A stretch of 64,000 nt of DNA from Ramlibacter lithotrophicus (GTDB lineage Bacteria > Pseudomonadota > Gammaproteobacteria > Burkholderiales > Burkholderiaceae_C): the NCBI RefSeq assembly GCF_012184415.1, contig NZ_VTOX01000001.1:434001-498000 (forward strand), read 5' to 3'. Within the stretch, counting starts at the first letter, position 1. Every line of letters starts with the position of its first letter. Positions 1 through 8,523 of the stretch are shown in pieces. The translations under genes were made by a program, and so were the position numbers. Under the pieces are notes generated by a model that saw only the letters and a list, made by a program, of their open reading frames with translations, was not told where the DNA came from and searched no databases.

Positions 1-12
1 TGACGGCCGGCG

Positions 13-1101
13 TCACAGCGGCTCCACCCGCGCCGGGTCCGGTCGTTCCAGCCATTCGGCGAACTCGTCGGCCAGCTGCCGGCTGGCGGTCGCGGCGGCG
101 GTCCAGGCCTCGATGCGCGCCTGCAGGTCGGTGCCGTAGCGCGCGAAGTCCGTGCGGTCCGGCAACTTGCCGTTCGGCAATCGGCGCACCCAGTCGCCGT
201 CCGGCGCCAGGACCACCGTGTTGTCCAGGAACCGGGTCGCTCCGTGCCGCCAGCGCAGGCCCTTGTCCAGCCACCCCGGGACGATCGCCTTCTGGAAGTG
301 CGGATACAGCACGATGCCCTGCCCGCCCGGGGCGTGGTAGTCCAGGTGCAGGTGGTAGTCGGTGATGCCGCCATCCCAGTACGCGCCACGCGGCGCCCCC
401 TCGATGTCGTGGACGGCGCGCAGCACGAACGGGATCGAGCAGCTTGCCTGCAGCGCGGCGCCGAAGTTGCGCGGAGTCAGCGGCACTTGCCGCGTGCGGT
501 AGTCGGAAATCGCGAACGGCAGCGGCGCGGCGCCGTCGCCTTCCGGGCACGAGAACACCACCCGTTCCAGCCAGGCGCCCAGCGCCTTGCGATGCACGAC
601 GTTCGACAGGAACGCGCCGGCGTACCCCAGCGGTGTCGCCAGGCGATGCTCGCGTCCCAGCACGTGCAGCCCGCGCGAGGTGACGATGTGCAGCCGGAAG
701 CGCGGATGCGTCAGCACCTCGACCACGCGCTCGGCGTAGAACGCCCGCAGGCTGGCGCCGAAACGCTCGCTGACGTGGTCGGCGGTCGGTGTCCTGCGGC
801 CGGGAGGCAGTTCGTAGTCCTGCGCGATGTAGTCGCGCTCCAGCCGCTGCAGCGACCCGACCGGATCCGCGAGGCACGCCGCCGCCATGCGCCACGCGCC
901 GATCGAAGCGCCGACCAGGTGAACGCGCTGGCCGGCCCGGGGCAGCCACTCGCCGAAGACGAACCGGTCCAGTGGTCCCAGGATCAGGCCCTTGGGACCG
1001 CCGGCGGCGCCCGGAATGACGGTGATGTCCTGCGGCTGCAGGCCGTTGGCGGCGATGTGGCGGCGAGCGCCCGGCCCGGCGTAGATGCGCAGGGCTGTCA
1101 T
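13..1101 (-). CDS. Patatin-like phospholipase family protein
   Basis: Predicted serine lipid acyl hydrolase of about 362 residues. The patatin features are visible in order: a glycine-rich oxyanion segment (PGAAGGPKGL) near the N-terminus, the nucleophile elbow GASIG (GxSxG) about 35 residues later, and a DGG motif (YWDGGITDYH) holding the likely catalytic aspartate in the second half. No signal peptide is evident, so a cytoplasmic or peripheral role is likely. I chose the ATG at 1101 (MTALRIYAG) because the longer frame from 1140 would overlap tex, whose stop lies at 1106; a GAGGG lies just before the chosen start. It follows tex closely on the same strand and may be co-transcribed. Substrate is unknown. 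Confidence 0.85.
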   Translation of the reverse strand: MTALRIYAGPGARRHIAANGLQPQDITVIPGAAGGPKGLILGPLDRFVFGEWLPRAGQRVHLVGASIGAWRMAAACLADPVGSLQRLERDYIAQDYELPPGRRTPTADHVSERFGASLRAFYAERVVEVLTHPRFRLHIVTSRGLHVLGREHRLATPLGYAGAFLSNVVHRKALGAWLERVVFSCPEGDGAAPLPFAISDYRTRQVPLTPRNFGAALQASCSIPFVLRAVHDIEGAPRGAYWDGGITDYHLHLDYHAPGGQGIVLYPHFQKAIVPGWLDKGLRWRHGATRFLDNTVVLAPDGDWVRRLPNGKLPDRTDFARYGTDLQARIEAWTAAATASRQLADEFAEWLERPDPARVEPL

Positions 1102-1105
1102 GCCC

Positions 1106-3430
1106 TCATTTTCGCAGGCTCTGCAGCTTGGCGAAGGCACCCGCCATGGCGGTCGCGCCCGCCGGCTCGTCGCGCCGCGGCGGGCGCTGTCCGCGCGACG
1201 CTCCCTCGAACCGGTTCTGGCCGGCCTTCGCGTTGCGGCCCGGCCCCTCGCCCAGTTTCATCGTGAGGCTGATGCGCTTGCGGGCGACGTCCACCTCCAG
1301 CACCTTCACCTTGACGATGTCGCCGGTCTTCACGACTTCGCGCGCGTCGTTGACGAACTTGTGCGACAGCTGGCTGACGTGCACCAGCCCGTCCTGGTGC
1401 ACGCCCAGGTCGACGAAGGCGCCGAAAGCGGCGACGTTGCTCACGGTGCCTTCCAGCTCCATGCCTTCACGCAGGTCCGCGATGTCTTCCACGCCGTCGT
1501 TGAAGCGTGCCACCTTGAAGTCGGGGCGCGGGTCGCGGCCGGGCTTTTCCAGCTCGCCCAGGATGTCCTTGACGGTAATGACGCCGAACTGCTCGTTGGC
1601 GAACAGCTCGGGGCGCAGCGTCTTGAGCATCTCGGCGCGGCCCATCAGCTCGGCCACGGGCTTGCCGGTGGTCGCGATCATCCTTTCGACGACCGGGTAG
1701 GTCTCGGGATGGACGCCGGTCATGTCCAGCGGGTTGTCGCCGCCGCGAATGCGCAGGAACCCGGCGCTCTGCTCGAAGGTCTTGGCGCCCAGGCCGCTGA
1801 CTTCCAGCAACTGCCGGCGACTGCGGAATGCGCCGTGCGCCTCGCGCCACCGCACCACCGCCTTGGCGACGCCGGCGGACAGGCCGGAAACGCGCGACAG
1901 CAGCGGCACGCTGGCCGTGTTGAGGTCGACGCCGACCGAGTTCACGCAGTCCTCCACCACGGCATCGAGGGTGCGTGCCAGCTCGCCCTGGTTCACGTCG
2001 TGCTGGTACTGGCCGACGCCGATCGACTTGGGATCGATCTTCACCAGTTCGGCCAGCGGATCCTGCAGCCGCCGCGCGATGCTGGCGGCGCCGCGCAGGC
2101 TCACGTCGACGTCCGGCATCTCCTCCGAGGCGAACGCGCTGGCGGAATAGACCGAGGCGCCGGCTTCGCTGACCACGATGCGCTGCATGCCGTCGACACG
2201 TTTCATCAGGTCGGCCGCCAGCTTGTCGGTCTCGCGGCTGGCGGTGCCGTTGCCGATCGCGATCAGGTTGACGCCATGCTTGCGGCACAGCTGTTCCAGC
2301 TGGTGCAGCGAGCCGTCCCAGTCGCGGCGCGGCTCGTGCGGATAGACGGTGGCCGTGGCGACCAGCTTGCCGGTGGCGTCGACCACCGCCACCTTGACGC
2401 CGGTGCGGATGCCTGGATCCAGGCCCATCACCACGCGCGGACCAGCCGGAGCCGCGAGCAGCAGGTCGCGCAGGTTGTCGGCGAACACCTTGATCGCCAC
2501 CTTCTCGGCTTCCTCGCGCAGGCGCGTGAACAGGTCACGTTCGGTCGAGAGCGACAGCTTCACGCGCCAGGTCCACGCGACGCACTTGCGCAGCAGGTCG
2601 TCGGCGGCGCGGCCCTGGTGGCTCCAGCGCAGGTGCAACGCGATCCTGCCTTCGGCGATGGACGGCTGGCCCGGCTCAGGCTGCACCCGCAGCACCAGCT
2701 TGGCGTCGAGGATGTCCTGTTGCCGGCCGCGAAAGACCGCCAGCGCCCGGTGCGACGGCACCCGCGACATCGGCTCCGAGTAATCGAAGTAGTCGCGGAA
2801 CTTTGCCACGTCGGCGTTGTTTTCGTCCTTGCCCGCCATCAGCCGCGACTGCAGCAGCCCTTCGGTCCAGAGCCACTCGCGCAGTTGCTGCACCAGCGCC
2901 GGATCCTCGGCCCAGCGCTCGGACAGGATGTCGCGCACCCCGTCGAGCACCGCCGCCACCGTGGTGAAGTCCTCCCCGCCCTCGCCTTTCTCGGCCTTCA
3001 CGTAGGCCGCGGCCGCCGCAGCGGGTTCGAGTGTCGGATCGGCGAACAGCTGGTCGGCCAGCGGCTCCAGGCCCGCCTCGCGCGCGATCTGGCCCTTGGT
3101 GCGGCGCTTCGGCTTGTACGGCAGGTACAGGTCCTCGACTTCCTGCTTGGTCGCGGCGCCCTCGATCGCGAAGCGCAGCTCGGGCGTGAGCTTGCCCTGC
3201 TCGTCGATGCTTTTCAGGACCGCCGTCCGACGGTCCTCGAGTTCGCGCAGATAGGCCAGCCGCGCCTCCAGCTCGCGCAACTGGATGTCGTCCAGCCCGC
3301 CCGTGGCCTCCTTGCGGTAACGGGCGACGAACGGCACGGTGGCACCGCCATCGAGCAGGTCGACGGCGGCCTGCACCTGCTGCTCGCGGACCCGGATTTC
3401 GGCGGCGATCTGCCGGATGATTTTCTGCAT
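1106..3430 (-). CDS. tex: Tex family S1 RNA-binding transcription accessory protein
   Basis: Cytoplasmic nucleic-acid-binding protein of 774 residues, matching the usual Tex length of about 773-785. The sequence shows the N-terminal Tex helical region, the YqgF/RNase H-like domain (VMGLDPGIRTGVKVAVVD), helix-hairpin-helix motifs (VDLNTASVPLLSRVSGL) and a C-terminal S1 domain (GMELEGTVSNVAAFGAFVDLG) followed by a short basic tail. I chose the ATG at 3430 (MQKIIRQIAAEI) because it gives the family N-terminus; the frame stays open upstream to 3550 but that extension looks unrelated. Family members affect transcription and toxin or stress gene expression. It is divergent from the membrane protein at 3565. 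Confidence 0.95.
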   Translation of the reverse strand: MQKIIRQIAAEIRVREQQVQAAVDLLDGGATVPFVARYRKEATGGLDDIQLRELEARLAYLRELEDRRTAVLKSIDEQGKLTPELRFAIEGAATKQEVEDLYLPYKPKRRTKGQIAREAGLEPLADQLFADPTLEPAAAAAAYVKAEKGEGGEDFTTVAAVLDGVRDILSERWAEDPALVQQLREWLWTEGLLQSRLMAGKDENNADVAKFRDYFDYSEPMSRVPSHRALAVFRGRQQDILDAKLVLRVQPEPGQPSIAEGRIALHLRWSHQGRAADDLLRKCVAWTWRVKLSLSTERDLFTRLREEAEKVAIKVFADNLRDLLLAAPAGPRVVMGLDPGIRTGVKVAVVDATGKLVATATVYPHEPRRDWDGSLHQLEQLCRKHGVNLIAIGNGTASRETDKLAADLMKRVDGMQRIVVSEAGASVYSASAFASEEMPDVDVSLRGAASIARRLQDPLAELVKIDPKSIGVGQYQHDVNQGELARTLDAVVEDCVNSVGVDLNTASVPLLSRVSGLSAGVAKAVVRWREAHGAFRSRRQLLEVSGLGAKTFEQSAGFLRIRGGDNPLDMTGVHPETYPVVERMIATTGKPVAELMGRAEMLKTLRPELFANEQFGVITVKDILGELEKPGRDPRPDFKVARFNDGVEDIADLREGMELEGTVSNVAAFGAFVDLGVHQDGLVHVSQLSHKFVNDAREVVKTGDIVKVKVLEVDVARKRISLTMKLGEGPGRNAKAGQNRFEGASRGQRPPRRDEPAGATAMAGAFAKLQSLRK

Positions 3431-3564
3431 GCTGTCGATGGCAAAGCTGAACAAGAGGCGCGGAAGTTTGCCACAGCACTCGGACACCGATACGGCATCT
3501 CCTCCGACAGCAGCGCGGCCTTGACGGTTCGCAGAATCACGGCTAGTCACAAGGAGAAACTGCC

Positions 3565-4137
3565 ATGCGCGCCCGATTGCTGTTCATCGTTCTCGCCGGC
3601 GTCGTCGTTGCCGGCCTCGCGGCCCTCAACTGGGGCGAGGTGACGCGGACCTCGCGCCTGAACTTCGGCCTGGTCCTCACCGACGCGCCGCTGGCCGGCA
3701 TCCTGCTGGCGATCCTGGCCGCCACGCTGGTCGTGTTCCTGGTCAGCAGCGCCATCCAGGAGTCGCGCAACCTGATCGCGTGGAACCGCCACTCGAAGGA
3801 ACTGCAAGCCCAGCGGGACCTCGCCGACAAGGCCGAGGCATCCCGCTTCACCGACCTGCGCCAACACATCGACGCCACCTTGCGCGAGAGCCGCCAGCGC
3901 GACGCGCTCGCCGGCGGCGAATTCGAGAAGTCGATGCTGCAGAGCCACCGCGACCTGCGCGCGCAGCTCGACGCGATGAACCGCACGCTGCTGGCCCGGC
4001 TGGCCGAGCTCGAATCCCGTGTCGACCACCGCACGACGGTCGTCGAGCCGGCCCCGGTTCGCGACCGGGCGCTTGGTGAGGTGCGTCCCGGCGACGTGCA
4101 GCCCGCGGACGTGCAGCGCAACCGGATGAACGTCTGA
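3565..4137 (+). CDS. Two-helix inner-membrane protein with coiled coil
   Basis: A 190-residue protein I cannot assign to a function. The first 20 residues form a hydrophobic helix (LLFIVLAGVVVAGLAAL), and a second hydrophobic helix lies near residues 45-65 (AGILLAILAATLVVFLVSS). The two-helix hairpin resembles the LapA/DUF1049 arrangement. The rest is charged and helical (KELQAQRDLADKAEASRF onward) and looks like a cytoplasmic coiled coil, with a less ordered tail. An AAGGAG ribosome site lies 8-9 bases before the ATG. It stands alone, between the divergent tex and the convergent ogt. A hairpin at 4162-4187 could end its transcript. Confidence 0.75.
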   Translation: MRARLLFIVLAGVVVAGLAALNWGEVTRTSRLNFGLVLTDAPLAGILLAILAATLVVFLVSSAIQESRNLIAWNRHSKELQAQRDLADKAEASRFTDLRQHIDATLRESRQRDALAGGEFEKSMLQSHRDLRAQLDAMNRTLLARLAELESRVDHRTTVVEPAPVRDRALGEVRPGDVQPADVQRNRMNV

Positions 4138-4150
4138 GTCCTGGTTGCCG

Positions 4151-4687
4151 CTACTCGAACAGGCCCGGTTCGGCCCCGAACCGGGCCTTCTCCATTTCGA
4201 GCAGGCGCAGCTTGGTGACCACGCCGCCCTCGGCCGAGAAACCGCCGGCCCCCGACCGGGCCGCGAGTACACGATGGCACGGCACGATGGGCGCGAAGGG
4301 GTTGTGGCCCAGCGCCTGGCCCACCGCACGCGCGGCGCCCGGCTCGCCGATGGCCGCTGCGACTTCGCCGTAGGTCAGGGTGCGACCCGGCGCGATGGCA
4401 CGCGTCACCTCGTAGACGCGCTGCTGGAACGGCGCGATGCCGCCCAGGTCCAGCGGCACGTCCAGCATGGGATCCGGCTCGCCTTCGAGCGAGCGCCGCA
4501 TGCGGCTGACGATCGCTGTCACCTCGGGCGGCGGCGGCGCCTCGGCTGTATGGGGAAAGCGCCGCCGCATGCGAGCCCGAGTGCGGGCCTCGTCGCCTTC
4601 CGGCAACTGCACGCCGGCGACCAGTCCTTCGCGCCATGCGATCCCGCATGGGCCGATCGCCGTGGCGAAGACGCAGAAGCCGTCCAT
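4151..4687 (-). CDS. ogt: Methylated-DNA--protein-cysteine S-methyltransferase
   Basis: DNA repair protein of 178 residues that transfers the alkyl group of O6-alkylguanine (or O4-alkylthymine) to its own cysteine. The active-site motif IVPCHRVLA is present, preceded by the helix-turn-helix DNA-binding region (LTYGEVAAAIGEPGAARAVGQALGHNP), and the length fits a stand-alone Ogt rather than an Ada fusion. The start at 4687 (MDGFCVF) lies 5 bases after the stop of the GST-like gene and has GAGGG nearby, so it is probably the last gene of an aidB-GST-ogt transcript. Its C-terminal codons lie in a strong hairpin. Confidence 0.93.
   Translation of the reverse strand: MDGFCVFATAIGPCGIAWREGLVAGVQLPEGDEARTRARMRRRFPHTAEAPPPPEVTAIVSRMRRSLEGEPDPMLDVPLDLGGIAPFQQRVYEVTRAIAPGRTLTYGEVAAAIGEPGAARAVGQALGHNPFAPIVPCHRVLAARSGAGGFSAEGGVVTKLRLLEMEKARFGAEPGLFE
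4162..4187 (+). terminator. Hairpin overlapping the ogt 3' end
   Basis: GGCCCGGTTC (4162-4171) and GAACCGGGCC (4178-4187) form a perfect 10-bp stem with a 6-base loop, followed on the plus strand by TTCTCC. It lies 24 bases after the stop of the plus-strand gene ending at 4137, and at the same time encodes the last residues of Ogt on the minus strand. A terminator for the plus gene is likely, but the weak T tract leaves doubt. Confidence 0.5.
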
Positions 4688-4692
4688 GCCGC

Positions 4693-5652
4693 TCAGGCGC
4701 CCTCGGCCTTGCGCAGCACGTAACCGATGCGCGGAAAGTGCACGTGCACGGTGCCCGCGCGCGGGTCCTCGCGCCGCAGCGAATAGTGCGTGCGGGTGGC
4801 GGCCATCAGCAGGCCCTGCGTGGCTTCGGCGCCGAACGACTCGGCGGTGACGGTCACCTGCGTGCCCAGCGGGATGCCGTGGTCGTCCTGGAACGCGCTG
4901 TCGACAAGGAGATTGCTGCCCGGCGGCATCGGCTGCGCGTCGGCCGCCACGCGCACCGCATCGGCGGCCTCCAGGCTGTCGAGGGCGCCCGGACCGATGG
5001 CCATGCCTTCGAGGCGGTCCATCCATTCGGCGACGGCCGGGGTGGCGTTCAGGATGTCGGCCAGCGGGCTCACCTGGGTGCGGGTGAACCAGAGCGGGTG
5101 GTAGGCGGCGAAATCGGCCACGCACGGCTGGGCCCCGAACAGGAACTCGTGCTCCTCCACCATGTGCGCGATGCGCCGCAGGTAGGAGCGGTATGCGGAC
5201 GTCGCGTCGCCCGGGCGCAGCCGCACCATGTTGCTGCTCATCGCCTTGCGGTCCTCGCCGAACGCCTTTGCCACTTCGGGCGGCGCCTTGGCGAAGAGAT
5301 GCGCGGCACCGCGCGGCTGCAGGCTGTAGGCCATGGAAGCCCAGAACAGCGTGCTGTCGGCCCACTGGGCGAACACCCGCGCGACCCCGCGCAGCGCCGG
5401 CGGATAGAGCATCGGCTCGGGCTGCACGTGTTCCAGCACGTCGCAGATGAGGGCCGTGTCGCAGTAGATGTCCGCGCCGACCTGCAGCACCGGCGTGCGC
5501 CGGTAGCCGCCGGTCATGGCCACCAGGTCCGGCTTCGGCATCACCGCCGGGATGGTCACCGACCGCCAGGCCAGCCGCTTGAAGCCGAGGGCCAGGCGGA
5601 TCTTCTCCGCGAACGGTGACATGGGATAGTGATGCAGGATGAGCTCGGTCAT
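4693..5652 (-). CDS. Glutathione S-transferase family protein
   Basis: A 319-residue protein whose first about 80 residues are a thioredoxin-like GST domain (ELILHHYPMSPFAEKIRLAL, then the cis-proline region RRTPVLQVGADIYCDTALI), followed by an all-helical GST C-terminal domain (about residues 90-205). The last about 100 residues, containing VHVHFPRIGYVLRKAEGA, form an extra C-terminal extension not found in classical GSTs. A serine (MSPFAEK) sits at the usual catalytic position. It is 19 bases downstream of aidB and 5 bases upstream of ogt, so all three may be co-transcribed, which would fit handling of electrophiles. The substrate is unknown. Confidence 0.85.
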   Translation of the reverse strand: MTELILHHYPMSPFAEKIRLALGFKRLAWRSVTIPAVMPKPDLVAMTGGYRRTPVLQVGADIYCDTALICDVLEHVQPEPMLYPPALRGVARVFAQWADSTLFWASMAYSLQPRGAAHLFAKAPPEVAKAFGEDRKAMSSNMVRLRPGDATSAYRSYLRRIAHMVEEHEFLFGAQPCVADFAAYHPLWFTRTQVSPLADILNATPAVAEWMDRLEGMAIGPGALDSLEAADAVRVAADAQPMPPGSNLLVDSAFQDDHGIPLGTQVTVTAESFGAEATQGLLMAATRTHYSLRREDPRAGTVHVHFPRIGYVLRKAEGA

Positions 5653-5671
5653 GGCGGTGCGTGGCGATGGG

Positions 5672-7315
5672 TCAGCGCGGCATGGCGCGGTCAATGATGG
5701 CATCGAAGTCGGCGCCGGACGGCAATGTCCCGAAAACCTGGCCCCAATCCCCGGCGATGCGCGAGGCGCAGAAGGCGTCGAAGACGGCGCCAGGCGCGCT
5801 CTGGTACAGCAGGGCGGCTTGCACCGCCAGCGCGACCTCCTGGGCCAGCCGCCGCGCCTCGCGCTCCGTGGCCATCTGCTCCATGCGGGCCGGCAAGGCG
5901 GCGGCCATGCGGTCCAGCGCCGGGTGCGCGCCATTCGCCGGTGCGAGTTCCCGCGCGATCGCCGCGCCGGCGTCGGCCTGTCGCGTGGCGCGCAGCAGGT
6001 CCAGCGCCATGATGTTGCCGGCGCCCTCCCAGATCGAATTGACGGGCATCTCGCGATAGATGCGCGCCATCACGCCTTCGCCGTCTTCCTCGACGTAGCC
6101 GTTGCCGCCGAGGCATTCCATGGCTTCCTGTCCGAAGTGGCTGCCGCGCTTGCACACCCAGAATTTCGCGATCGGGGTCAGCACGCGCGCGATGACACGC
6201 TCCTGCTCGTCGCCCGCCCGGTCGAATGCCCGAGCCACCCGCAGCGCCAGCGCCGTCGCCGCCTCGCTCTCCAGCGCCAGGTCGGCCAGCACGTTGCGCA
6301 TGGCCGGCTGCTCGATCAGGCGCTTGCCGAAGGCCTCGCGCTGCGCCGTGTGGTCTAGCGCGATCGACAGTGCCTGCCGCATCAGGCCGCTGGTGCCCAG
6401 GGCGCAGTCCATGCGCGTCATCGTGCCCATTTCGAGGATCTGCGGCACGCCGCGCCCGGGCTCGCCGACGAGCCAGCCGATGGCCCCGTGGAACTCCACT
6501 TCCGAACTGGCGTTGGCCTTGTTTCCCAGCTTGTCTTTCAGGCGCAGGATGTGCAAGGCGTTGCGCGTGCCGTCGGGAAGGATGCGTGGCAGGAAGAAGC
6601 AGCTCAGCCCGGCGGGGGCACGGGCCAGGACCAGGAAGGCATCGCACATCGGCGCCGAGAGGAACCACTTGTGGCCGGTGATGCGAAAGCGCGGCCCCCA
6701 GTTGTCCTCGCCATCGGGCACGGCGTCGGTGGTGTTGCTGCGCACGTCGGAGCCGCCCTGCTTCTCGGTCATGCCCATGCCCATGGTGAACGCGCCCTTG
6801 TCGCGCCAGGGCTTGAGCGCCGGGTCGTAGCCGCGGCTGGCCAGGCCCGGCCCCCAGTCGGCATGGACGGCCTCGTTGCGGCGCAGGGCCGGCGTCACCG
6901 CGTAGCTCATCGAGATCGGGCACAGGATCGACGGCTCGAGTTCGGTGAACAGCATGAAGCCCGCGGCGCGCAGCACGTGCGGCGACGGGCCCTGCTGCGT
7001 CCAGGGAGTGCCGTGCAGCCCGGCGTTGGTGGCTGCGGCCATCAGTGCGTGGTAGCTCGGATGGAACTCGACCTCGTCGATGCGGTGGCCGTAGCGGTCG
7101 TGCGTGCGCAATTGCGGCGTATGCACGTTGGCAAGCCGCGCGTGCACCTGCATCTCCCGCGTGCCGAGCAAGGCACCGAGGGCGCAGAGCTCGCCCGTGT
7201 CCAGCTGCGGCGCGTTGAGCTTCAGCGCCGCCTGCAGCGGGCGGTTGTTCTCGAACAGGTTGTAGTCCGCCAGCGGCCGCGGCTGGTTGAACACTTCATG
7301 CGTAGCCACGGACAT
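5672..7315 (-). CDS. aidB: AidB-like acyl-CoA dehydrogenase family protein
   Basis: A flavoprotein of 547 residues, close to the 541 of E. coli AidB. It keeps AidB signatures: the N-terminal TH.VFNQP segment, GMGMTEKQGGSDVRSNTT, HKWFLSAP, LKDKLGNKANASSEVEF and the C-terminal YREMPVNSIWEGAGNIMALD. AidB belongs to the Ada regulon in E. coli, binds DNA and FAD, and is linked to protection from alkylating agents; its catalytic role is debated. Proteins of this type are often annotated as isovaleryl-CoA dehydrogenases, but linkage to ogt favours AidB. The start at 7315 has GGAGG four bases upstream, and that site lies in the foot of a large hairpin at 7321-7381. Confidence 0.88.
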   Translation of the reverse strand: MSVATHEVFNQPRPLADYNLFENNRPLQAALKLNAPQLDTGELCALGALLGTREMQVHARLANVHTPQLRTHDRYGHRIDEVEFHPSYHALMAAATNAGLHGTPWTQQGPSPHVLRAAGFMLFTELEPSILCPISMSYAVTPALRRNEAVHADWGPGLASRGYDPALKPWRDKGAFTMGMGMTEKQGGSDVRSNTTDAVPDGEDNWGPRFRITGHKWFLSAPMCDAFLVLARAPAGLSCFFLPRILPDGTRNALHILRLKDKLGNKANASSEVEFHGAIGWLVGEPGRGVPQILEMGTMTRMDCALGTSGLMRQALSIALDHTAQREAFGKRLIEQPAMRNVLADLALESEAATALALRVARAFDRAGDEQERVIARVLTPIAKFWVCKRGSHFGQEAMECLGGNGYVEEDGEGVMARIYREMPVNSIWEGAGNIMALDLLRATRQADAGAAIARELAPANGAHPALDRMAAALPARMEQMATEREARRLAQEVALAVQAALLYQSAPGAVFDAFCASRIAGDWGQVFGTLPSGADFDAIIDRAMPR

Positions 7316-7320
7316 GGGGC

Positions 7321-7381
7321 CTCCAGGGCGCGAAGCCGAACGGCCAGGTGCGTCGGCTTCGCGCGGACCGGCGCCCTGGAG
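7321..7381 (-). promoter_or_regulatory. Large hairpin covering the aidB ribosome site
   Basis: The arm at 7321-7339 (CTCCAGGGCGCGAAGCCGA on the plus strand) pairs with 7353-7363 and 7374-7381. This gives 11 + 8 bp interrupted by a 10-base bulge, with a 13-base loop. In the minus-strand mRNA this structure sits directly before aidB, and the GGAGG ribosome site is part of the stem foot. It could limit translation initiation, or act as a cruciform binding site in DNA. The structure is seen; the function is inferred. Confidence 0.6.
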
Positions 7382-7489
7382 TCGGCCCGTCCCGACAGGC
7401 AGCCGGGGCAGGCGCGGCAAACCGATAGTGTCGCATCGCCGGATGCCGGGCTGTAACTGCCGTGCGGCAGTTCGCAGCGGCGCCCCGGC

Positions 7490-8506
7490 TCAGACTAGCT
7501 TGACCAGCTGTTTGCCGAAGTTGCGCCCCTTCAGCAGGCCCAGGAACGCCTCCGGCGCGGACTCGATGCCCTGGGCGACGGATTCGCGCGGCCGCAGCTT
7601 GCCGGCCGCGACGAGCCCGGCCAGTTCCTGCAGCGCCTGCGGCCACACTTCCATGTGCTCGCTGACGATGAAGCCTTCCACGGTGAGGCGGCTCCTCAGG
7701 ATGATCTGCGGATAGGTCATCGGCACCGGCTTGCCGTTGTAGCCGGCGATCATCCCGCATACGGCGATGCGGCCGAAGTCGTTCATGCGCAGCATCACCG
7801 CGTCCATGACCATCCCGCCCACGTTCTCGAAGTAGCCGTGCACGCCGTCGGGGCAGGCCTCCCGCAGCGCCTTGCTCAGCGACCCGGCATCGGCGTGCTG
7901 CTTGTAGTCGATGCAGGCATCGAAGCCGAGGTCCCTCACGACGTAGTCGCACTTCTCGGCCCCGCCGGCGATTCCGACCGCGCGGCAGCCTCGCGCCCTG
8001 GCCAGCACCCCAAAGGCACTGCCCACGGCCCCCGCCGCCGCGCTGACCACCAGCGTCTGCCCCGCCTTGGGCTTCAGGATTCCGTTCAGCCCGTACCATG
8101 CGGTAACGCCAGGCATGCCCACGGCGCCCAGGTAGTACGACAGCGGGACCTGGGACGTGTCCACCTTGCGCAGCGCGCCGGGCTGGGCCGCGTCGACCAC
8201 GCTGTATTCCTGCCAGCCGCCCATGCCGACCACCTTGTCGCCGGGCTTGAAGCCGGCCGCGCGGCTCTCGACCACCTCGCCCACCGTGCCGCCCTGCATC
8301 ACCTGTCCGAGCGGCTGTGGCTTGGCGTAGCTCTTCGCGTCGTCCATGCGCCCGCGCATGTACGGGTCGAGACTGAGGTAGTGGTGCCGCACCAGCACCT
8401 GGCCGTCCTGCAGCGGCGGCGTCTCGCCGGTGACCAGCTTGAAGTTGGACGCGCTCGCCTCGCCCTGCGGGCGGCTGTCGAGGAGGAACTGTCGATTCTG
8501 TGGCAT
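7490..8506 (-). CDS. NADP-dependent MDR-family oxidoreductase
   Basis: A 338-residue zinc-independent medium-chain dehydrogenase/reductase of the leukotriene B4 12-hydroxydehydrogenase/CurA type. Seen: the YLSLDPYMRGRM segment typical of this branch, the nucleotide-binding AAAGAVGSAFG motif near residue 160, and VHGYFENVGG. These enzymes reduce the double bond of enones or alkenals with NADPH in the cytoplasm. It lies 17 bases downstream of the thioesterase gene and so probably belongs to the acyl-CoA gene cluster. The physiological substrate is unknown. A 174-base gap containing the aidB hairpin follows it. Confidence 0.9.
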   Translation of the reverse strand: MPQNRQFLLDSRPQGEASASNFKLVTGETPPLQDGQVLVRHHYLSLDPYMRGRMDDAKSYAKPQPLGQVMQGGTVGEVVESRAAGFKPGDKVVGMGGWQEYSVVDAAQPGALRKVDTSQVPLSYYLGAVGMPGVTAWYGLNGILKPKAGQTLVVSAAAGAVGSAFGVLARARGCRAVGIAGGAEKCDYVVRDLGFDACIDYKQHADAGSLSKALREACPDGVHGYFENVGGMVMDAVMLRMNDFGRIAVCGMIAGYNGKPVPMTYPQIILRSRLTVEGFIVSEHMEVWPQALQELAGLVAAGKLRPRESVAQGIESAPEAFLGLLKGRNFGKQLVKLV

Positions 8507-8523
8507 GGGTGGCTCCCTTCGGA

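Noticed and set aside
3521..3549. TTGACG-N17-TAGTCA as promoter of the gene at 3565
   Set aside because: The start of transcription would fall on the ribosome site, and the -10 match is poor.
1085..3643. An 852-codon open frame on the plus strand opposite tex
   Set aside because: It mirrors tex codon by codon, is rich in His/Arg/Ala/Gln, and has no recognisable domain. Such shadows are expected in DNA with strong G/C third-position bias. The same applies to long open frames opposite fadB (12180-15155), the acyl-CoA synthetase (19582-22806), purL (33810-37480) and smc (46259-49675).
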